A stretch of 64,000 nucleotides of DNA from JAHEFT01 sp963700705 (GCA_963700705.1 CAVOYQ010000001.1:1-64000), one strand, 5' to 3'. Positions 26,997-37,101 are shown, counted from the stretch's first letter. The notes: generated by a model not told the origin, from the letters alone. Numbers and translations: made by a program.

Positions 26997-28071
26997 CTAG
27001 AACCAACCCTTGCGCCTGAAATAAATCAACATCGCGATCACGGCGCCCAGCATCACCAGCAGCAGCACCGGGTAGCCGTAATATGCACTGAGTTCAGGCA
27101 TATTCCAGGGGCTAGTCGTATCGAAGTTCATGCCGTACAGCCCAACGACGAATGACAGGGGGATGAAGATGGTCGCGATCATCGTCAGGATCTTCATGAC
27201 TTCGTTCATTTTATTGCTCAGGCTGGACAGGTAAAGGTCATGCATGCTGGTCGAGACTTCATGGTAGCTTTCAACCAGTTCGAGCACCTGCACGGTATGG
27301 TCGTGACAATCGCGTAAGAATATCTTGGTGTGCTCGTGAATCAGCCCCTCGTCGTCCCTGAGCAGCGTGTTGATCATGTCGCGCTGCGGCCACAGCATCC
27401 GGCGCAGAAAAATCAGCTTGTGGCGGATCGCGTGTAACTCGTCAATCGACGAAGGGTCGGGGTTGCGGAAAATGGACTCTTCGAGGGCTTCAATTTTGGT
27501 CGCCAAGGTTTCCAGGTAGGGAAAAGAATGGTCGATTGCCGCGTCGAGCAAGGTGTAGAGCAGGTAATCGGCTCCCGATGTCCGGACCCGGGTTGGCGGC
27601 TCGTTCCTCAGCCGTTTCCGGATCGGTTCCCAGATGCTCTCGTCGCCGTTGTGAAAGCTCAGCAGGTAGCGTTCGCCCAGGAAAAAGCAGGCCTGTTCCG
27701 AATCGGCCCCTTCACTGGTGTCCACGGGTATATTGATCAACAGGAAGTAGTGGTCTTCGTAATCCTCGGCCTTGCTCCGTTGCCCGGCTTTGAATACGTC
27801 CTCCAGTGCCAGCGTGTGCAGGCCATAGACCTCGCCAAGGTTTTTAAGCATTTCGGGGGACGGCCGACCCTGGACGTGCAGCCAGGTAATGTCGGGACTG
27901 TCCAGGTACCGCCTGACAGCGGCCATGTCAACGTCATTCTCCTCGAGCAGGCGTCTGCGCACTGAAGTCCATGACGCTGAGCGTCGCGCTTTCGCCGCCT
28001 ACATGCGGGGCCTGCAGGACTTCGCCGGGTGCGGAACCGGGCTTGCTGTATTTTTTGGTAAATAGAGCCAT
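26997..28071 (-). CDS. corA: CorA-type magnesium/cobalt channel (frameshifted)
   Basis: The C-terminal 320 residues contain the CorA funnel and two TM helices with the signature YGMNFD loop (GMN filter). The N-terminus continues in another frame: MALFTKKYSKPGSAPGEVLQ, then GESATLSVMDFSAQ, which is the expected first beta strands, from an ATG at 28071. An indel near 27955 breaks the gene; repaired length is ~357 residues. It forms a pentameric inner-membrane Mg2+ channel. Confidence 0.85.
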
Positions 28072-28224
28072 TCTGAATACCCTGGGTTTGAGTGACAGCA
28101 AACCACACTTTTCGCCCGCGGAGACCAGGTTCAAAGACCGGTTTTACCGTGCAAATTAGTATGTTTGCTCTAAAAACACGTGGTGTAATCATAACGCAAG
28201 CCAAGGCAATAGGGAGGTTCGGAA

Positions 28225-28389
28225 ATGACTGCTCATGTCCTTGTTTACGTGTTTCTGGCGATCGCGCTGGGATTCATGGTTTACATCGTCGGCACTCCCT
28301 GGTTGACACCCAAGGAAAGCGCCAGCCAAAAAAAACCGCAAAGACGCAGCAGGTCCTCCGGTCGTAGGAGCGATTTCAATCGCGAATGA
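28225..28389 (+). CDS. Small single-TM protein
   Basis: A 54-codon frame with a good RBS (GGGAGG about eight bases upstream) encodes one TM helix (VLVYVFLAIALGFMVYIVG) followed by a basic tail. The last ~8 codons run into the REP hairpin at 28364, so the tail may have been overwritten by the repeat. No family is recognised. It lies between corA and the Anbu cluster. Confidence 0.45.
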   Translation: MTAHVLVYVFLAIALGFMVYIVGTPWLTPKESASQKKPQRRSRSSGRRSDFNRE

Positions 28390-28401
28390 ATTCGCTCCTA
28401 C
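28364..28401. repeat. REP hairpin copy 1
   Basis: GTAGGAGCGA (28364-28373) and TTCGCTCCTAC (28391-28401) form an inverted pair around a short loop containing ATCGCGAATGA. Same family as the elements at 31689, 40364, 43394 and 60683. It could act as a transcription terminator or mRNA end-protector between the small ORF and the ATP-grasp gene. Confidence 0.75.
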
Positions 28402-28475
28402 GTGTTCTGGCGCCTTTCATAAATTGATTTTCATTGTGGTAATGTAGGGTCTTGTCTGCGGCAGGCGCCTATTCT

Positions 28476-29935
28476 TTGAAAAACACCAAGAACATCACCA
28501 TCGACTGGGCCGGTTACGATCCCGGGACAGGCCTACGATGACATCATCGACGGCTCCGGAAAGCCGCGCAAAGCGGCGCATGAACTCGCGGCCCAACTGG
28601 GCGCCATGAGTTCCCGGGAACTGCGCGCCCGGCAACAGGCCGCGGAAAGCGCAATTGTCGAAACCGGCATCACGTTCACGGTCTATTCCGAGGGTCAGAA
28701 CATCGACCGCGCCTGGCCGTTTGATATCGTGCCGCGCACGCTGGATCGCGCCGAATGGCGGACAACCGAGGCCGGGCTGAAGCAGCGCTTAAGGGCTCTT
28801 AACCATTTTATCGATGACGTTTATCACGAACAGCGCATCGTAAAGGACGGTAAGTTTCCCAGGGAAGTTCTTGAAAGTTCAAAGAATTTTCTGCCGGCTT
28901 GTGTCGGCGCCAACACCGGCGCACAAGGTGTGGGCGAACATTTGCGGCAGTGACCTGGTGCGCGACAAGGACGGCACGATTTACGTGCTGGAAGACAATC
29001 TGCGTGTGCCTTCCGGGGTTTCGTACATGCTGGAAAACCGGTCGATCACCAAGCAGGTTTTTCCCGAATTGTTCGCCCGCCAGAAAATCATGCCGGTGGA
29101 TGACTACCCGGCGGAACTGTTCAATATGCTGGTCTCCCTTTCGCCGCGGCCGGGAGACGATCCCCAGGTGGTGGTGCTGACGCCCGGCATCTACAACTCG
29201 GCGTATTTTGAGCATTCCTACCTGGCGCGGCGGATGGGTGCGGAACTGGTCGAGGGCAGTGACCTGCTGGTGGGCGATGATGATTGCGTCTACATGCGCG
29301 CGATCGAAGGACTGGTCCGGGTGGACGTGATCTATTCGCGGATCAACGCGACGTTCCTGGATCCCGAAGTGTTTGAGAAGGAATCGCTGCTGGGCGTGCC
29401 CGGCCTGATCCGTTCCTGGCGCGCCGGCAAGGTCGCGATCGCCAATGCACCCGGCACCGGGGTGGCTGATGACAAGGTCGTGTACATCTACGTGCCGGAC
29501 ATGATTCGCTACTACCTCGGGGAAGAGCCGATCCTGGCGAACGTGCCGACTTACCAGTGCGCGGATCCCGAGAGCCTGAAGTACGTTCTTGACCACCTGG
29601 CTGAACTGGTGGTCAAGCCGGCCAACGAATCGGGTGGTTACGGCATGCTGGTCGGACCGCATTCCACCGTGAAGGAACGCGCCGCATTCCATGAACTCAT
29701 TCAGAAAAATCCGCGCAATTACGTGGCCCAGCCGGTCATCACGCTTTCCACCGTGCCGACCGTGGTCAATCGCAAGCTGGAACCTCGGCACGTAGACCTC
29801 CGGCCGTTCATTCTGCAGGGCGAGGGCATGTACGTGACGCCGGGGGGCCTGACGCGGGTAGCGTTGCGGCGCGGCTCCCTGGTGGTGAATTCGTCCCAGG
29901 GTGGCGGCAGCAAAGACACCTGGGTGGTGGGCTGA
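28476..29935 (+). CDS. Circularly permuted ATP-grasp protein of the Anbu cluster (two frameshifts)
   Basis: Three frames join into one ~485-residue DUF404/DUF407 protein: NTKNITIDWAGYDPG, then AYDDIIDGSGKPRKAAHELA to FPREVLESSKNFLPACVGAN, then WANICGSDLVRDKDGTIYV, EDNLRVPSGVSYMLENR and VKPANESGGYGMLVG. Breaks are near 28530 and 28900. The proposed TTG start at 28476 is tentative. Permuted ATP-grasp enzymes ligate carboxylates to amines, and this subtype is found with alpha-E proteins and Anbu; a peptide-synthesis role has been proposed for such clusters. The alpha-E gene follows after four bases. Confidence 0.8.
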
Positions 29936-29939
29936 GGTC

Positions 29940-30873
29940 ATGCTGTCACGCGTCGCCGATCGGATTTACTGGATGAGCCGCTACCTCGAGCGGGTTGAGA
30001 ACGCTGCCCGCCTGGTAGCCGTCTACAGCGAACTGCTGCTGGATTTACCGGAGGAGACCGGGCTCGACTGGTCGCTGCCCCTGCAGATACTGGGCATGGA
30101 CAATGCCTACGCCCTCACGGACCAAAAAGAGGGGAAGCTGAGTTTTCTGCTGGCCAGCCAGGACAACGTGGCATCGGTGCGTTCATCGCTGAATTTCGCC
30201 CGGGAGAATGCCCGCACAACCCGTGACATTGTTCCCAGTGAAGCCTGGAGAGCGGTCAATGAACTGCATCTGTACGCGGTAAAAAGCCTGCCCGGCATGG
30301 TCCGCCGGCCCAGTTCCGTGGTTCCTGCGGAAATCGTCGGCCGCTGCCAGGAGATCACCGGCATCCTGGAAGGAACCATGAGTCGCGGCCCGGCCTATTG
30401 GTTCGTCAGCCTGGGCCGGACACTGGAGCGCGCTGACATGGGTTCCCGGATCATTGACGTGGCCGCCGCAATCCTGCTCGACAGGGCGTGATGATCTTCA
30501 TCTGCACGACAGCACGGTCTGGCGCGCGGTGTTGCGGGCGCAAAGCGCTTACCAGATGTACCGCCAGTTTGTCCGCCGGCGCATCCTCGGGCCTGACGTG
30601 TTGCGCTTTCTGTTGCGCGATCCCGATTTTCCCCGGTCCATCACCCACAGCGTGACGGTGTTGGAAGAGGCACTGCTAAAACTGCCGCGAAGTGAAAAGG
30701 CGCAGGATCAAATGGCGGCATTGAAGCGCCGGGTTGAGGGTGTTGACCTGCAGACCATGGATCCCGGGGTTGTGCACCAGTTTGCAGACGAACTCCAGCT
30801 GGACCTGGCGTCGCTGCATAACGCTATTTACGAAACCTGGCTCAACCCGATGGCCGCGGTCCGCCCGACCTGA
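29940..30873 (+). CDS. Alpha-E (DUF403) protein (frameshifted)
   Basis: LSRVADRIYWMSRYLERVEN is the signature opening of alpha-E proteins, and GRTLERADMGSRIIDV closes the first half. The frame stops at 30491, but the second half continues in another frame (STVWRAVLRAQSAYQMYRQF through NAIYETWLNPM) to 30873, so one indel near 30485 splits a ~310-residue helical protein. It is the regular partner of the permuted ATP-grasp protein; its biochemical role is not established. Confidence 0.85.
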
Positions 30874-30883
30874 TGGTCTGCAC

Positions 30884-31943
30884 ATGAAACTTTTTCACTG
30901 CACCTGTGGCAACCGGGTATTTTTCGATAATACCGCATGCATGGCCTGTGATCGGCAACTGGGATTTGACCCGGTCCGGATGAAGATCCTGGCGTTGGAA
31001 ACCGGCGCCAATGGCCGAATGACCGCACCAGGCGGCGCCGTATACCGCCGCTGTAACAACTTTCATCGCTACTACAACTGTAATTGGCTGTTGGCGCAGG
31101 ATGATGCTGAAAACCTGTGCTTTTCCTGCCGGATGAACGAGGTCATTCCGGCTTTGGACCGGCCGGACAACCTGAAGTTGTGGACGCGGATGGAAGAGGC
31201 CAAGCGCCGCCTGTTGTATTCCCTGCTGTCGTTCAGGCTGCCGCTGACCGGCGAAAATGCCATGCGGTTCCGGTTCCTGGAAGACCAGGGAAGAAATCCC
31301 GATGTGTTCGAGCAGTTCGTCACGACCGGACGCCTGAACAATACGATTACGATCAACATTGCCGAAGCGGATGATGCGGCCCGCCACGCCGCGCGTGAAC
31401 AGATGAACGAATTGTACCGGACGGTGCTGGGACATCTGCGCCATGAAAGCGGGCATTTCTATTTCGGCCGGCTCACCGGCAGCCCGGATGTGCTGGCGGA
31501 ATGCCGTGATCTGTTTGGCGATGAACGAAGCGATTACGCAGGCGCCCTGCAGTCTTACTATGACAATGGACCGCCGGCCGACTGGCCTGAAAATTTTGTC
31601 AGCGCCTATGCCTCGGCGTCACCCGGCGGAGGACTTTGCCGAGACCTTTGCCCATTTTCTGCTGATCACCGACGCGCTCGAATCCGCTGGAGGAGCGGCC
31701 CATGGCCGCGATAATGCAGGTGAAATCGTGGTTGCAAATGCAAAAGAAATCGCGGCCATGGGCCGCTCCTACAAGGAAGACTGGATTGAGGCCTGGATCG
31801 GCCTGGCCATCACGCTGAATGAAATCAGCCGCAGCCTGGGTTCAGACGACCCTTATCCCTTCCTGCTGCCGGAACCGGTCAAACGGAAACTGAGGTTTAT
31901 TGATCGCCTTGTGCGTCAACAAGGTGAACGGCAGGCCGGCTGA
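30884..31943 (+). CDS. Zinc-ribbon HExxH metallopeptidase (Peptidase_Mx-like), frameshifted and REPIN-invaded
   Basis: N-terminal zinc ribbon (Cys6, Cys8, Cys19, Cys22) and a second Cys set (YNCNW, LCFSC), then the catalytic helix HLRHESGHFYF with His187-Glu188-His191, matching the 'putative zinc-binding metallopeptidase' family. At ~31620 the frame breaks; the family sequence PAEDFAETFAHFLLITDALE continues in the next frame and ends WIGLAITLNEISRS, PYPFLLPEPVKRKL to 31943. Between DALESA and EDWIEAW an 84-base REPIN adds 28 in-frame codons. Position within the Anbu cluster (where transglutaminases often occur) suggests it processes the product of the ATP-grasp/alpha-E pair. Confidence 0.75.
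31689..31773. repeat. REPIN inserted in frame in the peptidase gene (copy 2)
   Basis: Left arm at ~31690-31713 (core GGAGCGGCCCATGGCCGCGA) and right arm at ~31749-31772 (its reverse complement, ending CCGCTCCTAC) flank a ~35-base loop. The ~84-base unit is a multiple of three and contains no stop in the peptidase frame, so translation passes through it. Confidence 0.8.
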
Positions 31944-32661
31944 AGGGCAGTTCCGGCAAGCGATCGAAAGCCAGCTTGAGCTCTTCCTGCCAGGCCTGGC
32001 GCAATTTGCCCAGGTAAGGGTTGTCTTCCTGCAACACCAGGCGTTTGCCCAAATTCAGAGACCCGGCTGTATAAAGCAGCAATTCAACCGGTGGCCCGAC
32101 CGAAGCGTTGCTGCGGATGGTCGAGTCCATGGATACCAGCGCACAACGCGCGGCAAGCTCAAGGGACAGGGTGCGCGTGATGATCCGGTCGAGAATCGGT
32201 TTGCCGTATTTCAGTTCGCCAATCTGCAGAAAAGGCGTCTGCTCTGTGGCCACGATGTAGTTGCCCTCCGGATAGACCAGGTAAATCTGGTGATGCCGGT
32301 CGGCGATCTGTCCGCCCAGGATGAAGCTGGCTTCGGGATTGAAGGAATCATCTTTTTTGGATCCGTGCTTCCGTTGCTCGGCGCGGCTGAGCGAGCCCAC
32401 GTATTCCGCCGCTTCAGCCATATCCCTGACCCGGTTCAGGCAGGTTCCTGACGTGCGTTCGTTGTCACGCTCAATCTGGCGCATGACGGCCTGCGTGGTC
32501 GCCAGGTTTCCCGAGCTCAACAGGCAAAATACCCGGCCCGCACCGGTCCCGAACGTATGCATCTTGCTGAACGTGCTGACCTGGTCCACGCCCGCGTTGG
32601 TCCGCGAGTCGGAAGCAAAAACCAGACCCTGGTCGGTTTTTATGGCAAGGCAATAAGTCAA
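31897..32661 (-). CDS. Anbu proteasome-type protease
   Basis: 254 residues with the Ntn-hydrolase N-terminus MTYCLAIKTDQGLVFASDSR followed by TNAGVDQ, in which Thr2 becomes the nucleophile after Met removal, and the catalytic Lys region. This is Anbu, the ancestral beta-subunit-like protease that assembles into helical rather than stacked rings. Length is normal. It is encoded convergently to the peptidase with a 47-base overlap of 3' ends. It belongs functionally to the ATP-grasp/alpha-E/peptidase set; substrates are unknown. Confidence 0.88.
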   Translation of the reverse strand: MTYCLAIKTDQGLVFASDSRTNAGVDQVSTFSKMHTFGTGAGRVFCLLSSGNLATTQAVMRQIERDNERTSGTCLNRVRDMAEAAEYVGSLSRAEQRKHGSKKDDSFNPEASFILGGQIADRHHQIYLVYPEGNYIVATEQTPFLQIGELKYGKPILDRIITRTLSLELAARCALVSMDSTIRSNASVGPPVELLLYTAGSLNLGKRLVLQEDNPYLGKLRQAWQEELKLAFDRLPELPFSRPAVHLVDAQGDQ

Positions 32662-32778
32662 CGGTTTATGCTTTCACGAGGCCTGCGATGGGCCAGATTA
32701 TACCCGTTTTCACGGTTTTGCATGCCCGTTTGTGAAACCGGCCGGACGGGTGCTTTATACTGCATACTTACTCAAGTA

Positions 32779-34125
32779 ATGCCCGGACAGGGAGAGGACG
32801 TCATCGACAAACTGATTTCGCAGATCACGGAGTTTGGTCAGCATTCGCTGGATTTCTTCAGTGAAACTTCAATTCTCGTGCAACTGATGATCGTCGCAGT
32901 GCTGCTGCTGGTGGCAAGGCTGGCGGCATGGCGCATCCGCCCGAAACTGGAGGCCCTGACCCGCAGCCTGGAGTCGCCCGATCACAATCTGCTGCGCCTG
33001 ATCATTGTCTGCCTGCGGCGTCTCGACTGGATTTTCTTCGTCGCGCTGGCCGGGATTGCGCTGTTGCTGATGCAGACCTTTGCCTGGCCGGGTTCCGAGT
33101 ACGTTGTCTCGACGGTGCTGCTGCTTGCGCTGGCCTGGCTGGTGATCGGCTTGCTGGCGCAAATAATCCGCAGCCGCTCGCTGCGCAAACTCGTCGTGGT
33201 CCTGGTCTGGTGTTTCGTCGCGCTGGTACTGCTGGGGATTGAGGACAATGCTGCGGTGTTGCTGGATGCAGCAGGTTTTTCGGTCGGCAACTTCCGGATT
33301 TCACTGTTGCTGGTATTAAAGGTTTTCGTATTCCTGGGTGTGTTGTTGTGGCTATCTTTCAGCCTGGGCAATTTTATCGAAAAGCGTCTGCACAGTGTCG
33401 AAGACCTGACGCCATCGTTGCGGGTGCTGCTGGGAAAGGTCATCAAGATCGCCCTGATCGTGACGGCCACGCTGGTCGGCCTGTCCGGACTGGGCATCGA
33501 CCTGACCGTGTTCACGGTGTTTTCCGGCGCGATCGGCGTCGGACTGGGCTTCGGCCTGCAGAAAGTCGTGTCCAACTTCATCTCCGGCATCATCATCCTG
33601 ATGGACCGATCCATCAAACCCGGCGACACGATTTCGCTCGGGGAAACCTTCGGCTGGATCCGCGAGCTGCGGGCCCGTTTTGTGTCAGTCGTGACCCGTG
33701 ACGGCCGTGAATACCTGATACCAAACGAGGACTTCATCACCCACGAGGTGATCAACTGGTCGTTTTCCGACGAACTGGTGCGCCTCGACGTCAATTTCGG
33801 TGTTTCCTATGACTCGGATCCGCACCAGGTCAGCGCCCTGGCCATCGAAGCGGCGATGAATTGCCGCCGGGTTCACACGGCAAAAAAGCCGGTCTGCTGG
33901 CTGACAGAATTTGGCGATTCCTCGCTGAACTTCGTGTTGCGGTTCTGGATCAGCGATCCGCGCGAAGGCTTGACCAACGTCCGCGGCGTGGTGCTGCTGG
34001 CGCTGTGGGACGTGCTCAAGGAACACGGCATCAAGATTCCATACCCGCACCGTGAAATCATCATGGCGACGCCTATGAAAGTATCTGGTGACACCGGGAG
34101 CGACGGCGAGCCGGCCCTGGATTGA
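32779..34125 (+). CDS. MscS-family mechanosensitive channel
   Basis: About 448 residues. Roughly five TM helices precede the pore helix TM3 (VFTVFSGAIGVGLGFGLQKV, Gly/Ala-rich) followed by VSNFISGIIILMDRSIKPGD, the MscS beta domain opening. The cytosolic cage continues with REYLIPNEDFITHEVINWS. It releases osmolytes under hypo-osmotic shock. ATG 32779 is preferred; the frame is open back to 32557 but overlaps the Anbu start there. Confidence 0.8.
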   Translation: MPGQGEDVIDKLISQITEFGQHSLDFFSETSILVQLMIVAVLLLVARLAAWRIRPKLEALTRSLESPDHNLLRLIIVCLRRLDWIFFVALAGIALLLMQTFAWPGSEYVVSTVLLLALAWLVIGLLAQIIRSRSLRKLVVVLVWCFVALVLLGIEDNAAVLLDAAGFSVGNFRISLLLVLKVFVFLGVLLWLSFSLGNFIEKRLHSVEDLTPSLRVLLGKVIKIALIVTATLVGLSGLGIDLTVFTVFSGAIGVGLGFGLQKVVSNFISGIIILMDRSIKPGDTISLGETFGWIRELRARFVSVVTRDGREYLIPNEDFITHEVINWSFSDELVRLDVNFGVSYDSDPHQVSALAIEAAMNCRRVHTAKKPVCWLTEFGDSSLNFVLRFWISDPREGLTNVRGVVLLALWDVLKEHGIKIPYPHREIIMATPMKVSGDTGSDGEPALD

Positions 34126-34165
34126 TGCCGCTGAGCCTGCAAAAAGGGGATCAACCGTCTCAGCC

Positions 34166-34738
34166 ATGTTCGAACTGAAATACAAAACACCAGCCGATTG
34201 GGCGCAGGGTATTGTCGGTGCGATGGACGTTTTTTTACCCGATCACGCGGCAGCGGAGAAAAAGGCTTCCGCCATGGCGATGGGCATGGTGGCTCATTAC
34301 CCCGACCGGACGGAACTCGTCACCGCGATGATTGACCTGGCGCTGGAAGAGCTCAGCCACTTCCGGGCGGTTGTCCGGCTGATGCATGCGCGCGGCCTGG
34401 ATCTGACGCCCGACGAGAAAGATCCATATATCAATTCCTTACGAGCAGCTTTTCGAAACGGAAAGAGTCACTTCTTCATGGATCGATTACTGGTCGGGGG
34501 CATAGTCGAAGCCCGCGGGGCCGAACGGTTCGGCCTGGTCGCGGACGCCTTGCCGGCGGGAGAACTGAAGCGCTTTTACCGTTCGATTACGCGTTCCGAG
34601 CAGGCGCACCAGGGTTTGTTTCTGCAACTTGCCGAGCGCTACTTCGACGCCGGAGAAGTCAGGAAAAGGCTTGATCAGCTGCTTGAATTGGAGGCGGATA
34701 TCGTCAGCAAGCTGCCCTTCCGGACGGCGCTGCACTGA
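34166..34738 (+). CDS. miaE: tRNA-(ms2io6A37) hydroxylase MiaE
   Basis: 190 residues. The ferritin-like diiron helices are visible: LALEELSHFRAVVRLM (E-x-x-H), GGIVEARGAERFGLV and ITRSEQAHQGLFLQLAERYF (E-x-x-H). It hydroxylates the isopentenyl group of 2-methylthio-N6-isopentenyladenosine at position 37 of tRNAs, an oxygen-dependent step, so the host lives at least partly aerobically. ATG 34166 fits the family start (MFELKYKTPADW). Confidence 0.88.
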   Translation: MFELKYKTPADWAQGIVGAMDVFLPDHAAAEKKASAMAMGMVAHYPDRTELVTAMIDLALEELSHFRAVVRLMHARGLDLTPDEKDPYINSLRAAFRNGKSHFFMDRLLVGGIVEARGAERFGLVADALPAGELKRFYRSITRSEQAHQGLFLQLAERYFDAGEVRKRLDQLLELEADIVSKLPFRTALH

Positions 34739-34765
34739 GCCGGGCAGCTGAGGCCTGGTCAATTC

Positions 34766-36202
34766 TTGGAAAAATACCTTCGCAACCATGCCGAACCCGA
34801 AGCCGCCGCACTGGATGGGCTGTCGGGCGAAGCGGCCGGGCAGAATCCCTGGGCCAACGCGCTGGTCATTCCGGCCTGCAATGAATCGCCCCGATTTCTT
34901 CGGCCTCCACCGCCCTGTGGTGGCCGCAGCCTGTTGATCCTGGTGATCAATCAAGCGGACTCGGCGTCCGGCGAGGTATCGGCCGGCAACCAGGCCCTGG
35001 CGGCGGCCGCGCGGGCGCAGTTCGGGTTGTTATCACGGGTGACAGGCAAGCCGCCCGGAGAAGGCAGGGGTTTCCAACTGGAGCTGTTGCGTGACCCGCT
35101 CAATCCGCGGGATATTCTGCTGGTCGACCGTTTCAGCGAGGGTTGCCGCTTGCCGCCCAAAGCCGGGGTAGGGCACGCCCGGAAAATCGGTGCGGACCTC
35201 GCGGCCGCCCTGGTTTACCGCGGCAGGATTCAATCGCCCTGGATACACTGCAGCGATGCGGATGTTCAGCTCCCCCGAAGCTACTTTGCCTGTACCGCTG
35301 AAAACCGGTTCGCCGGCCGGGAATATTCGGCGCTGGTTTACCCGTTTCGACACGTCAACGCTGCGGAAAATGCGCAAGAGCCAGGAGTCCTGCAAGCCAC
35401 GGAACTCTATGAGTTGTCCCTGCGTTACTACGTGGCCGGCTTGCAGTACGCCGGCTCGCCCTATGCGTTCAACACCATCGGCAGCACGATGGCGGTTCAT
35501 GCCCATCATTACGCCAGGGTCCGCGGCTTTCCGAAGCGCGAGGCCGGCGAGGACTTCTACCTGCTGAACAAACTGGCCAAGGTCGGCACGGTGCTGGAAC
35601 TCGAAGCCGATGCGGGATGCGAGCCGATCGAGATCGAATCACGTCGCTCGGACCGGGTGCCGTTCGGCACCGGGGCGGCAGTCAACCGGATCGCAGGATT
35701 GGAAGACCCGGTCCGGGATTTTCGTTTCTACCATCCCGCCGTGTTTGATCTGTTGAAAACCTGGCTGGAGAGCTGGCCCGTGATCTGGCTTTCAGGTTCT
35801 GCTGACCTGGAAGCCGCCCTGTTGAAAATCGTTTCCGGAGATCCGGTCCCGGCAGAGCAGCGGCGCGTGCTGCTGGCAGGCCTGGAAAAAATGAAAGCCG
35901 GCCAGGCGCTCGAACACGCGTTCAGGCAGAGCAGTGACCCTGGCCAGTTTACCCGCCAGATGCACACCTGGTTCGACGCCTTCCGGACGTTGAAACTGAT
36001 CCATTTTCTGCGGGATCAGGCGCTGCCGTCAGTCAGTTACAGCGAGCTGCGAGCGGATCAGGGCTTTGTGCGCTTCGATGCGCTGGTCCAGGGTAGTGTC
36101 TTTGGCCGGCGTCTCGAACACCAGCACGGTGCGGGCGCCGGGGCCGGGCTGGACGTGGCCGTCGACGATGATGCTGGAACTGCTCATCAACTCGTCGATT
36201 GA
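34766..36202 (+). CDS. Family 2-like glycosyltransferase
   Basis: ALVIPACNESPRF is the GT-A nucleotide-binding start, IHCSDADVQLPRSYF gives the DxD metal motif near residue 167, and REAGEDFYLLNKLAKVG corresponds to the ED acceptor-base region. No TM helices, so cytosolic or peripheral. A TTG start is assumed at 34766. The last ~55 codons overlap the opposite-strand M14 gene by 174 bases and look non-native (poly-Gly/Ala/Asp), so the real end may be near 36040, with an indel hiding it. Confidence 0.65.
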   Translation: MEKYLRNHAEPEAAALDGLSGEAAGQNPWANALVIPACNESPRFLRPPPPCGGRSLLILVINQADSASGEVSAGNQALAAAARAQFGLLSRVTGKPPGEGRGFQLELLRDPLNPRDILLVDRFSEGCRLPPKAGVGHARKIGADLAAALVYRGRIQSPWIHCSDADVQLPRSYFACTAENRFAGREYSALVYPFRHVNAAENAQEPGVLQATELYELSLRYYVAGLQYAGSPYAFNTIGSTMAVHAHHYARVRGFPKREAGEDFYLLNKLAKVGTVLELEADAGCEPIEIESRRSDRVPFGTGAAVNRIAGLEDPVRDFRFYHPAVFDLLKTWLESWPVIWLSGSADLEAALLKIVSGDPVPAEQRRVLLAGLEKMKAGQALEHAFRQSSDPGQFTRQMHTWFDAFRTLKLIHFLRDQALPSVSYSELRADQGFVRFDALVQGSVFGRRLEHQHGAGAGAGLDVAVDDDAGTAHQLVD

Positions 36203-37003
36203 ACTGTCGATGACCGGCCCGATGACGCCGTTGGTGATTTCCTCATAGAATCGTGTCGTGCCACTCATCTCGAGCGGGATGCCGCTGTCCTCGAGTACCT
36301 GCCGTGCCGCCAGCGCCCGTGGATCGGCGGCGCCCAGTTCACCCTGGGAGTAGACGTAGCCTTTCGCAATCAGGTTGTCCTCGTGCAGGTCAATGCTGAT
36401 CACCGGAGGATAGGTCGCGGACATTTCAACGACATAACGCCCCAGCGCTGCCGCTTCCGGACTGGAGGCGGCTGTTGCCCGGGCGGTATCAGGTTCATTG
36501 GGCTGCAGCAGCAGGTGAGAGGAGTCGCCGACACTGTTGCCTTCAATCGTTTCCGAATAAATCGGAATGTTCAGGTAGCGCCAGTTGCGGGCATAACCGT
36601 GCGGGTTGCACAGCGGCAACAGAACCACCGGTTGGCGTGCGCCCAGCGCCGCCAGTTCTTCAATCATTGCAGCCACTGCATTGGGGCCCGCAGGTTCTTC
36701 GCCATGGATTCCAGTGATCAGCCAGGTCGCGGGACCCTGGTGGGGAGAGCGCAAGGCGATGATGGGCAGCGCTTCGCTGGTGCCCGCAGGCTGCGACTGG
36801 TAAACAATGTCCAGGCTCCAGCCCTGCTCCAGCAGCGGCAGGTAAGAAGCATAAATCTGCTGGATGGGCGCCCGCCCGTCCTCAAAAGTGGTTACGGACG
36901 CAGGCACTTGCAATGTTGTTCCGGGCGTTTCCGCCGCCAGGCTTATCGAAGCCAGCAGTGACAAACCCGCCAGGCAAAAAGTCAGGACTCTTCTGTTTAT
37001 CAT
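36029..37003 (-). CDS. Secreted M14-type zinc carboxypeptidase-like protein
   Basis: Signal peptide (TFCLAGLSLLASISLAA), then TWLITGIHGEEPAGPNAV with the zinc-binding H-x-x-E, LPLCNPHGYARNWR, and SIDLHEDN providing the third ligand, closing with VLVFETPAKD (candidate catalytic Glu). 324 residues, like short bacterial M14/succinylglutamate-desuccinylase-like hydrolases. Periplasmic peptide or amide hydrolysis is likely; the exact substrate is unknown. Confidence 0.75.
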   Translation of the reverse strand: MINRRVLTFCLAGLSLLASISLAAETPGTTLQVPASVTTFEDGRAPIQQIYASYLPLLEQGWSLDIVYQSQPAGTSEALPIIALRSPHQGPATWLITGIHGEEPAGPNAVAAMIEELAALGARQPVVLLPLCNPHGYARNWRYLNIPIYSETIEGNSVGDSSHLLLQPNEPDTARATAASSPEAAALGRYVVEMSATYPPVISIDLHEDNLIAKGYVYSQGELGAADPRALAARQVLEDSGIPLEMSGTTRFYEEITNGVIGPVIDSSIDELMSSSSIIVDGHVQPGPGARTVLVFETPAKDTTLDQRIEAHKALIRSQLAVTD

Positions 37004-37101
37004 GTTGAATCAATGTATTCCCATGGGTATTCCAAAACCGGATGATAATGGAATCCTGATCAAGGAGTCACTGGGCATCTTTTAGTTTTATAATTTCAAC
37101 C

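Noticed and set aside
28808..29941. 377-codon minus-strand frame opposite the ATP-grasp gene
   Set aside because: Shadow of a conserved gene; His/Arg/Val-rich with no domain.
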